64,000 nucleotides of DNA, taken from the NCBI RefSeq assembly GCF_052857255.1, contig NC_135497.1, positions 192,976,530-193,040,529 of the forward strand. Direction: 5' to 3'. Positions 23,397 to 33,000 of this stretch are shown here, one piece after another. The DNA comes from Amblyomma americanum. Taxonomy: Eukaryota; Arthropoda; Arachnida; Ixodida; Ixodidae. Under the pieces are notes generated by a model. The model ran no database searches. It was not told where the DNA came from and saw only the letters and a list, made by a program, of their open reading frames with translations. The position numbers and the translations under genes are program-made. Each line of letters opens with the position of its first letter. Within the stretch, counting starts at the first letter, position 1.

Positions 23397-24039
23397 ACCC
23401 CTGTCACACGGACACTGTAAAGGTACTTTGAACTAATGCTCCATTACTCAAAGGACGAACGCGCGCTGCCACACGGACGCGCCAAAGGACACCTAGCTCA
23501 AAGGAGCTTCGAAACAAGGCAGCTCGAGTTCGTCCTTTGAAGCTTCAAGGGAGTACTCTCTCCCAGCGAGTTAACAGCATAAATAAATTGAGAAAAGAAA
23601 CGTTCAATTTTCGTTTTATAAATTCACTTCATAAGATTAGTGGTGTTTTAAAATATAAGATCATTTGTTTTGTGGCAGTCTCACCACGCCATACTCTCGT
23701 TCCAGATATACGAGCGAGTTGGGCTCAGTGTGGCCAGCACTGTGATGTTATGCTCTGTACTTGGAAAACCATGTCATTATTGCAGTTAAAATTGCGTTGC
23801 TTTAACATAATACGGTTATGAAACTAATTTACTAAAAAAAAGTGACATTTATGTACTTACATGTGCAGTGAGGTTTGCAATTTAAATAACGCTTTTCGCC
23901 GATGAGGGCGCTAAAAAGTTCTTGCGAAGGTCGTTCCGCGACCGTGTAGCACGGACGAACTCCCTTGAAGTAGTGCTCCTTTGGGAGCGTAAAGGAGCAT
24001 TAGTTCAGTGTGCCTTTAGAGTGCCCGTGTGACAGGGGT
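23397..24039. mobile_element. Non-autonomous DNA transposon with ~60-bp TIRs
   Basis: The left end (23397-23456) starts 'acccctgtcacacggacact' and contains 'gaactaatgctcc'. The right end (23980-24039) is its reverse complement with few differences ('acccctgtcacacgggcact', 'gaactaatgctcc'). Length is 643 bp, with an AT-rich interior lacking any transposase frame. The target-site duplication is not clear; TA is present on both sides. Confidence 0.75.
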
Positions 24040-24519
24040 ATAAATCAAGCTGCCCACCTACTTGCTTTGCTCCACTCCATTATCCGTGCGCAAACTCCGC
24101 GTAAGTGGTGGCGGCTGTGGCGTTACGGCATAGACGGGATGAGCCTTGCATTAATTATGTCGGCAATAATGAACGTAAGGCGAATCCCGCATGCGCTGTA
24201 AGTACAGCGTGTATATCGCAGGGCATCTGCCAGATGGAAGCTCATTTTTGATGGGTAAAGACGGCTGCGGCGAGCCCCGCCGCGACTCAGAGGACCTGGA
24301 CAATGAAACGTTCGCCTGCGCGGCACCGTCGAGTGTCTTCAGTGCGCGCATGTTCACTGGCCGCGACGCTGCACTGGTGAGGAATGTGCTGGGATTGCCT
24401 GGTTGGTCGGTCTGCTGCCTGCGGGATGCATCTCTGCTCTGTATTATGAGAACCCAACGGGGGGACCTATAGAGCAAGTACATGGAACAGTGCTCACGTC
24501 GTTATGAGACTATTCTCTT

Positions 24520-24657
24520 ACGAGGGAGGGACGAAAACTACTTTGGGGCTATAAAAAGAACGAAAAACAAAGTGTTCCTGCCTGTGTTACGAGAGAGGGA
24601 CAAACGTTATTGTGGGACATACAAAAAAACGAAAAATACAGTGTTTCTGCCCGTGAG
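24520..24657 (+). repeat. Two tandem 69-bp units, 23 codons each
   Basis: Units 24520-24588 and 24589-24657 are alike over their whole length. Because 69 is divisible by 3, the frame 24482-24715 reads two similar peptides: RDENYFGAIKRTKNKVFLPV and RDKRYCGTYKKTKNTVFLPV. I recognise no protein family. No start context or splice signal makes this a gene. Confidence 0.65.
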
Positions 24658-25109
24658 AGAGAGAGAGTTATGGATGACTCAAAACTCGAGGCGAATCACA
24701 AGACGTGCCAGGTGAGCGCCTCGCTGATTGCACCGGATTCCGCCACCGCGAACTTTGTTGTATACGCCCACAGTCTACGTCCACAGGCAGACAGGAAACA
24801 AGAGTCACATTGGAGAAAATAGGTAGGTGCATCTTGCGTAACTTGAGCCCGACAACGTGAGCTCCCGGTGCCCGCAGCCGGTCTTGGCACTTGGGTGTGC
24901 CGTTGCCTGTGCCGGCGCATACCACTTCCGTGAAGACAACTTGTGCCGTTCGTTGAAAGTAGCTGTACCGCCGCCACAATGTGTATTCCAGCGTTTTATA
25001 CGAAAAACGACGTTCAGCGCTCGCCCTACGCGTTTCTCAAATGTCGCATCGCATTTTAAACCGTTATTGCGTGACGGGGCGGTGTTTTTTTTTTAATTTT
25101 TTAAACCTT
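24658..25109. other. Non-coding flank of the LINE insertion
   Basis: It ends in a T-rich tract (25085-25102) directly before the LINE target site, typical of target-primed insertion sites. No gene is seen. Confidence 0.45.
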
Positions 25110-25132
25110 ATTCGTCGTGAAGAAGGCAGCGA

Positions 25133-25190
25133 TGGCGTACAGGTACAGCGTCCGCCTCGCGTGCAAGAGGACCAGGGCTCAAATCCTGGT
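25133..25190 (+). promoter_or_regulatory. tRNA-like head at the 5' end of the RTE LINE
   Basis: Within 12 bp of the element start is an A-box-like 'tggcgtacagg' (25133-25143), and 33 bp later a B-box-like 'ggctcaaatcc' (25176-25186). Between them is an anticodon-arm-like 'cctcgcgtgcaagagg'. The block 'gcgtccgcctcg' parallels 'acatccgcctcgtatg' in the SINE head at 46457. This would give an internal RNA polymerase III-type promoter; activity is inference. Confidence 0.55.
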
Positions 25191-25273
25191 GCCGCGCAAT
25201 TCTCCACCGGGTCTAAAAAAATCCGCGTGTCGATGGAATTGCATAACCAGGCCTGGAGTGCGGCCTGATCTCG

Positions 25274-26482
25274 GTGACCAGAACCGACAACGCACTCCCT
25301 CACCAGAACAGGGCTTGGCCACCCTGGTATAGTACCTGGCCACAACCTTCCATGAACAAACCAATTAACCCTCGGCCCTCAGTCCCCAGCGGCTGCGGAG
25401 CAACTGACCACGGCGGCGGTCAGACCTGTGACGCAGCGGAGGGTGCTAAGAATCTCTGGCTCCGGACAGGCCGCCATTGGAATCTGAACCTGGCAACGTT
25501 TAACGCTAGAACTTTATCTAGTGAGGCTAGCCTAGCAGTGCTGTTCGAGGAACTAGCGGGAATTAAATGGGATGTGATAGGGCTTAGCGAAGTTAGGAGG
25601 ACAGGTGAGGCGTATACAGTACTAAAGGACGGACACATACTGTGCTACCGCGGATTAGAGGATAGACGAGAGCTAGGTGTGGGATTCCTCATTAATAAGG
25701 ATATAGCTGGCAACGTAGAGGAGCTCTACAGTATTAACGAGAGGGTAGCAGCTATAGTAATTAGGCTGAATAAGAGGTACCAGCGGAAACTGGTGCAGGC
25801 CTACGCGCCCACATCCAGCCATGATGACCAGGCCGTTGAAAGTTTCTATTAGGACGTAGAATCGGCAATGAATAAAGTAAAATCACAGTACACTGTACTG
25901 ATGGGCGACTTCAATGCGAAGGTGGGCAAGAAGCAGGCTGACGACCACGTGGTAGGTGACTATGGGATAGGTTCTAGATATAGCAGGGGAGAGTTATTAG
26001 TCGAATTCGCAGATAGAAATAATTTACGGATAATGAATACCTTCTTCCGCAAACGAGAAAACAGGAAGTGGACATCGATGAGCCCCAATGGTGAGACTAA
26101 AAATGAAATCAACTTCATACTATGCGCTAAACCTGGCATCGTTCAGGATGTGGCCGTCCTCGGAAAGGTGCGTTGTAGCGACCACAGAATGGTAAGGTCT
26201 CGAATTAGCTTAAACTTGAAGAGGGAACGGAAGAAGCTAGTGAAGAGGAAGACCATTAACGAGTTAGCCGTAAGAGGGAAAGCACAGGAGTTTAGGATAG
26301 CGCTGCAAAACAGATATTCGGCTTTAACTGAGGAGGACGATCTTGATGTCCACACAATGAACGATAATCTGACAGCCATCATTACGGAGTGTGCGGTAGA
26401 AGTAGGCGGTAGGACAGTTCGACAGGATGCCGGAAAGCTATCTCAGGTGACGAACGATCTGATAAAAAGTGCCAAAGCATGA
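25274..26482 (+). pseudogene. RTE LINE endonuclease domain
   Basis: Apurinic/apyrimidinic-type endonuclease motifs appear in order: LATFNARTL (catalytic Asn), GLSEVRRTG (catalytic Glu), VQAYAPTSS, LMGDFNAKVG (catalytic Asp/Asn), NFILC, and KVRCSDHRMV (final Asp-His). One in-frame stop at 25850-25852 interrupts the domain between the third and fourth blocks, and reading resumes in the same frame. The frame ends at 26482, where the following coding part is shifted by one position. This domain nicks the target in active relatives. Confidence 0.9.
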
Positions 26483-28070
26483 GGGCGTCTGACCCTACCT
26501 ACAGAATAGAACTGAGAGAGCTATCGAAGTTAATAAATAAGCGCAAGGCAGCCGACATAACGAAGTTTAATATGGATAGAATCGAGCATGCTCTAAAGAA
26601 CGGAGGTAGTCTAAAAGCAGTGAAGAGGAAACTAGGCATAGGTAAAAACCAGATGTGTGCGTTAAGAGACAAGCAGGGCAATGTCATTAGCAATATGGAC
26701 AAGATAGTTAACGTAGCCGAAGAGTTCTACACAGACATGTGCAGTAGCCAGTGTAATCAGAGCGTTAATGAGAAAGACAGCAGTGCACAGCAATGCATCA
26801 TCCCGCCAGTAACGAAAGATGAAATAAGGATAGCCTTAGGAGCAATGGCAAGGAGAAAGGCAGCTGGGGAGGATCAGGTAACAGCAGATCTGTTGAAGGA
26901 CGGAGGGGACATCGGGTTAGAAAAACTAGCCACCCTGTAAACGCAACGCCTTATGACCTCGACTGTACGAGAAGCCTGGAAGAATGCAAACATTATCTTA
27001 ATTCATAAGAAGAGAGACGCCAAGGACTTGAAAAATTACAGACCGATCAGCTTACTATCCGTTGCCTACAAAGTATTTACTAAGGTAATCGCTAATAGAG
27101 TCAGGGCAACCTTAGACTTTAATCAACCAAATGATCAGGCAGGCTTTCGTAAAGGATATTCCACAATATATCATATTCACACTATCAATCAGTTGATAGA
27201 GAAATGCGCAGAATATAACCAACCTTTATATATAGCCTTCATTGATTACGAGAAAGCATTCGACTCAGTGGAAACCTCAGCAGTCATACAGGCATTGCGT
27301 AATCAGGGGGTAGAAGAACCTTATGCCAAAATACTGGAAGATATATATAGCAACTGCACAGCCACTATATTCCTCCATAAAGTCAGCAACAAAATTCCTA
27401 CAAGGAAGGGCGTCAGGCAAGGAGACACGATCTCGCGAAAGCTGTTCACCGCCTGTTTACAGGAGGTATTCCGAGGCATGAATTGGGAACAGTTCGGAAT
27501 AAGATTAAATGGAGAATACCTAAATAATGTGCGATTCGCTGATGACATTGCCTTGCTGAGTCACTCAGGACGTGAACTGCAAATAATGATCAATGAGTTA
27601 GACAGGCAGAGCAGAATGGTGGGTCTGAAAGTTAACATGCAGAAAACCAAAGTAATGTTCAACAGTCTAGCATGGAAACAGCAGTTCACAATTGGCAGCG
27701 AGGGCCTGGAAGTGGTAAAGGAACACGTTCCTTAGGGCAGGTAGCGACAGCTGATCCGGATCATGAGAGGGAAATAACTGGAAGGATAAGAATGGGGTGG
27801 AGCGCATATGGCAGGTTCTCTCAGATCATGAGGGGCAGTTTACCAATATTCCTCAAGAGAAAAGTGTACAACAGCTGTATCTTACCGGTACTCACCTACG
27901 GGGCAGAAACGTGGAGGCTAACGAAAAGAGTTCAGCTTAAGATAAGGACAACGCAGCGAGCCATGGAAAGGAAAATGATAGGTGTAACGTTAAGAGACCG
28001 GAAGCGGGCAGAGTGGGTGAGGGAACAAACGCGGGTTAATGACATCTTATAGTCGAAATCAAGAGGAAGA
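26479..28070 (+). pseudogene. RTE LINE reverse transcriptase
   Basis: The linker (26479-26937, ending near GEDQVTADLL) is followed after a stop (26938-26940) by YRPISLLSVAYKVFTKVIAN, NDQAGFRKGYST, YIAFIDYEKAFDSVE, RKGVRQGDTISRKLFTACLQ and the catalytic VRFADDIALLSH. After a frame change near 27730 comes the C-terminal TADPDHEREITGRI, then ILPVLTYGAETWRLTK. All catalytic Asp residues are visible, so decay is by stops and frameshifts rather than core loss. The region 28071-28300 is the 3' UTR. Confidence 0.92.
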
Positions 28071-28329
28071 AATGGGCATGGGCGGGCCTGAAATGCGAAG
28101 GCAAGGTAACCGCTGGTCCTTAAGGGTAACGTAGTGGATTCCTATAGAGAAAGGCACACGTAGCAGGGGGCGGCAGAGAGTCTTAGGCGGGCGGATGAGA
28201 TTAAGAAGTTTGCAGGCAAAGGGTGGATGCAGCTGGCAAAGAACAGTGTTAATTGGAGAGACATGGGAGAGGCCTTTGCCCTGCAGTGGGTGTAGTAAGG
28301 CTGATGATGATGATGATGATTCGTCGTGA

Positions 28330-29569
28330 CGTGCAAGGAGCCGTCTATATGTTAAGAAATCTTCACCTCCACATCAATGCGTGTGCAAATCAACGGGGTG
28401 CTCAAATAATTCGCGAAAAGCAAAAAAAAAAAAAACCTGTTGTTCAGCTGTCCGACCATTGTGCGAGATTCTGACACAATCGCTGGTCGTAGCAAGCCAG
28501 GATTGCCGTATATGCCCCAAGGTTTGTCTTTGGGGTGCATATAGCCTGGCCCTTATAAGAGAGCTCCTGATGCTCTTAAAGTGCGGAGGGGTAAGAAAAA
28601 AGTCTTCCTCCTACAGCGCAGATTTCGAACGTCGAGTGTGCCGTAAATGCCGCGCTGCGAAGCTCAAAAGCAGATCCTGTGGGCTGAAGGCTTTTGACCC
28701 ACTACGACAACAGAATGGAGATATTTGATAAAACAGAAGAGACGAACCACGAATCGCGATCGAACTAACTCAGAGCAGAAGAAAAAGTAAGAAAGTACAC
28801 TGAAGCTTGACCCAGTGCAGGCAACAGAAGTGGTAGCTACGGGATGTTCTGGAGGCGAAATATCTGTTCCGCATTCCACTACACTGTGCACGAAAAAAAA
28901 TTCGGACCGCTTGAACTTGATCCTACGTGTTCCTGTTACTTTTTTTCTTCTCCGCCTTATTCTGGGCATCGGCAGCTTCGCGTTCCGCTTCTTCGTGTCC
29001 CTTTGCATGCTCCGCACTTGTTATTAGCGAGAGAAGAGAAAAAGAAACGGGAGGAAGAAGCAGGGGAGATGCATCGAAAAAGAATTAGCCTACTGACACA
29101 GTGGTTTTGCAACCGCGTACACCGCACCTGAAAAGGGGAAGAATCTTCTCCCCGCATATTTTTAACGCTCGGGGGTTTCATTCAATGGCGACCGAGTGGC
29201 CTGCGCAAGAAAATGCCGGTCACGATTTTCAAAGCACGCTGCGCGAACCGACCGAAAAACATCCCGGCTTTTGGACAATAAAGAATGCGTCTTTGGCCAG
29301 CGCGCAAACATAAAAAGAGAAGAAAACTGGCAGAAAAGGGCAGGCCGCGTGTGCGAGCAGCTTTAGCGCGATAAAGCAAGCCGACAAAGAAGGAACTGCG
29401 GCCGTTCAGGTTCACTTGCCCGTCCGACACAAAAGAACGTGCAAAAAGCAAATTGCTTCCCACTTATCCGACCCTATCGTGGAACACAAAAGACGATGCG
29501 CAAGTCGGCACGAGTGCGAAATTCCAAAGCACGCAGGTGAGTAAGCAAAGTGAAGCGTATGGCGGTACT
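28330..29569. other. Non-coding, nothing recognised
   Basis: Small frames without homology. GC content rises toward the MARVEL promoter region. Confidence 0.4.
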
Positions 29570-29980
29570 ATACAGCGCATAGTACGTCCGATATGCTCGG
29601 GATGCAGGAAGCACTTCGTAACCTCAGCAAGCGCACCTTCCGCTCTTTCTGGCGAGGCAATTTACCTCGGCGAACGGCGAGGAGAAAAAGAAATATACAG
29701 AGGTGTGCAGCGGCCACAGTTCGCCTTCTTTTCGCGCTCTGTTGACTCTCCGCTAGGCGCACGCCGTTAGTTGGCGAGCGCATCCCACCGGGGCGCTAGC
29801 GTCCGCCCAGCGGAAACCCGGCCGGGAGGTCTGCAGTCGAGGGTGTCGACGCCGCCCGCCGCGCCGTCGTCTGCTGCTGAAGCTGCTCGGTGTCGTCTGC
29901 ACGAGCGACTCGTCTCGTTTTGCCGGTCTTCAGTTTACGATCCATTGTTCGCGCTGTCGCAGCACGTCGCTCACGGTCGG
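29570..29980 (+). promoter_or_regulatory. GC-rich upstream region and 5' UTR of the MARVEL gene
   Basis: A CpG-rich block, strongest at 29760-29900, precedes the ATG at 29981. No TATA box is evident, which fits a CpG-type promoter. The transcription start is not determinable here; placement is inferred from the exon model. Confidence 0.5.
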
Positions 29981-30026
29981 ATGTCGATTAATCCGGCGCT
30001 CAAGAAATTCCGAATATGGTTCGTGG
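29981..30026 (+). CDS. MARVEL gene exon 1 (start codon)
   Basis: ATG at 29981, reading MSINPALKKFRIWFV plus one base, then donor gtaagt at 30027. The phase-1 exit fits the phase-1 entry of exon 2, giving Asp at the junction. It is the first ATG in this frame after the GC-rich leader. Confidence 0.75.
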
Positions 30027-33000
30027 GTAAGTGCGCTCACAATTTTCACTCTGGCCGCGCTCTGTTCGTGTTCGCGCGTTGGGCTGCGTGCTTTGCCGAC
30101 AGGGTGCCGGCACGTGCATGTGGCCACCGGTCGCCTTGGCGCGTTCAGAAATCACCGCTGATTCTTACCGGCGGTGAATTCTGACGCACTTTGAAATGAA
30201 CCTATTTTCCCGCTCAGCGTTCGTAGCAAGGGTACAGCTTAGTATGACAATGCAGTTTTTAAATTCTAGTTTATCCTAATTCGTTGTGAGTTGCCAGTGG
30301 CAACAGGGCCGTTTCATCCCCAGAGTCAGTAACAAAACGCAAAATGAATCGAAATGAAATAGAATTGTTGCATAATTCTTGCCCAGTAATTGGCTCTCGC
30401 CCTAGAGGCGAAATACTTGCATGCATCTTTATTCTTTTGGTGCATGTGTGTGTGCATGCGGGGCGTTCCGCAGCGCGACGCTCTTCGCGCGCCGACTTGA
30501 GAGCACCTCGCCAAGGGAGTCAAAGCGTGATCGCTCAATGCGCAACTGACTCGTGACAGCGCGTCTGTCGGTCGCCGCTTCAGACCACGGCTCAGCCGGC
30601 TGCAGCATTTTGGATGTCCGCGTGTTCTTTGCAAGTGAAGACGGGATTTTATTCAGTCGCGCACAGTGTGGCTTGTCACCCAGAGGAGAAGCATTTGTCC
30701 TGCATTAAATCATTAAATCATAATGATTAAAATGACACACATTGATATGCAAAAGTAGGATGCAAGTAACGCTGGAATGGGCGTTAAAACTAGTCCCTCC
30801 ACGTGAACGGTTAGCGCAATACGGCTTGCAAAGCAGCTTGTTATCGGATTTGGTGCCAATCGTATAGGTGTGTATACGCTGATTTATCTTGTAGCACGAT
30901 TTGATGCTTTCGAGCATTCCGTGTTGCAAAAAGAAAAAAAAGACAGGTTGGATGTCACTGCGCGACTGGTGCCACAAAAATTAAGTCGGATCATGTCAGG
31001 CGTACCTCTTCGGAGTACTTGTTCTGGTGCGCTCGGAAAATGCTGTCGAAGCGGTAATCTGCCACCATAGCGACACAAGCAGGAAAGCCATTGAGCGAAC
31101 ATAAACCATGCGCTTCACTTCTAGCGTATAGAATAAATTCCACATGAAATCTGGCATCACATATAACCTCATTATTTGAATGAAATCGCATATACAAACA
31201 GTGTACCGGAAGTATTCGCAAGTATAAAGTGCTGATTGCAGTTCACAAATATAAAATGCTGATTACATACGGCTTTACATCACAACCAGGCGACCAAAAT
31301 GCACCTGTGCACTATTCGGTGGGAATCTATGCTGCCATTAATCCTGTAAGTGGCATAAAAACCAACTCTTCCTTTCCATCAGATATCCTCACCTGTCTCT
31401 GCCCTATATCGGTACACCTACGGGTTCATTACTGGGGCGCCATGTCAGGCTAGCCTTTCCATTTAGCCATTCAGATTGGACACTTGTACAAAAAAGAATA
31501 CAGGTCATGGCAAGAAGTAGGATCAATCAGATTTGCAATGCTGTCTGTTAACTCACTGCTTTCTTTGATGTGGAGCTGTTTGCCTAAGCCGTATCCGTGT
31601 CGGCGTTCAACCACTTTTTTGGCCGCGCTCGCATTGGAATGACCGAAAATCAAGGTTTGGAATCCATGAAAAAAAGAAAAGAAAACAGCATCCCTAGTGA
31701 CATAATTTCGGTCTGTAGACATCATGCAGCCGCCATGATTTTTGTGCTTGCCAGCTGTGTTGCGGGCGCATGACAACGGAGGGTAAATAAACGGGCGTCA
31801 TACAACTGACTGCCGTACTCTGCAGGGATAATCTGTGCGCCTTTTGTTTCGGACCATGGGCGCGAACCGGGTGCACTTGCGCTTCAACTCCACTGACCGC
31901 CTCCACGTACCATTTTCTTCGCTTGCTACCTTTCTAGTCGACGTACTTCAAATGATTCGCGCAAGCTTTGCTAGTGCGTTGTCGAAAGATGCGCACAATA
32001 CCGACAAAGTTGCCGACTATGAGAATCCGGTATACAAAGAGGAATGGCGAACAAGCAAAAATCTCGTTCTGTTCGCTGAAGGCGGTAGAAGTACTTTTAT
32101 TTTGCGTTCACTACCTTTCGTCGCTCTTGCCGCAGCAGCATTCACATTCTCGCTTCAAACGGTGCGGTCGAAACCCGCGCATGCAAACTGCAGCTTTCGC
32201 GCACACCTCACCCGCTCCGAGAGTGCGCAAATGGCCTCGCGGACAGATCCGCGGTGTAGCGGGAACATGCAGGCAAAGATCCCTGCGTGCCCACCCGGCA
32301 CGGTCTCGTTGTGTGCGGGTCAGCCGAACGAGAAAAGAAAGCCCGTTTTCTTCCTCGAAAAAAGCCCCACCGGGAAGGCCAGGCCGGGGAAGATGATCTG
32401 ATTTGTCTCTGCTGCCGCGTGGTCGCGCTGTACGTGGTGCGCCGACCTGTCGTACCGCGTTCCAACACCGGTTTGCTTTTTTTTCGAGCACTGTGGCGGC
32501 CTTCAATATCGCGGCGCGTCGCAGTTGCAAGTTTCGCAGTCGGGCGCACGTGCAGAGTTCGAGCGTACGTGCACAGTACGCGCCGATAAGGCGTACACCA
32601 GGGGTCAGGTGACGCGAATAAATGGGGTATAAGAGGGACGCGGGGGGAGGGCTCAGCTGCTCTTTTGTTGTTGTTGTTGTTCTCTGTATTTATCCTGCTC
32701 TCGTCTACTTGTCCATGGCCTCAGCACGAAAAGTGCTCAGTATAAGCGGCGATTTTCCGTGTTGAGCATTGTTGGTGCATACCGTAATGTAGATCAGCAG
32801 CGAAATTCGTTTTGTTGCTATTTTAAACTGCCGATGCATGTGACGTGGACGTCGAGGTCGGACCGAGCGAATTTGCGATGAATTCTGCTTGGGTGCCGTG
32901 CCCCGCCCGGTGATCGTTTTACCTACCCAATGCAGTAAGGCCCCCACGTGATGAGGGTTTCGCTACGGGTGTGCGGCAAGTGAACCGCATCCAGCAGAGA

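Larger units (their letters stand above)
25110..28329 (+). mobile_element. Full-span RTE-clade LINE with 11-bp target-site duplication
   Basis: attcgtcgtga occurs at 25110-25120 and again at 28319-28329, exactly flanking a 3198-bp element. It has a 5' region with a tRNA-like stretch, an apurinic endonuclease domain, a reverse transcriptase, a short 3' UTR and a (TGA)n tail at 28302-28318. Length, the EN-RT arrangement without gag, and the short-repeat tail fit the RTE clade. Coding is broken by stops at 25850-25852 and 26938-26940 and by frame changes near 26470 and 27730. The insertion span itself appears complete. Confidence 0.93.

Noticed and set aside
31835..32530. Overlapping frames on both strands
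   Set aside because: Mutually exclusive frames from GC-rich sequence without homology or splice logic.
32600..32700. TATA-like promoter (ggggtataagagg)
   Set aside because: No downstream exon or transcript feature supports it; probably coincidental in a GC/TTG-rich stretch.
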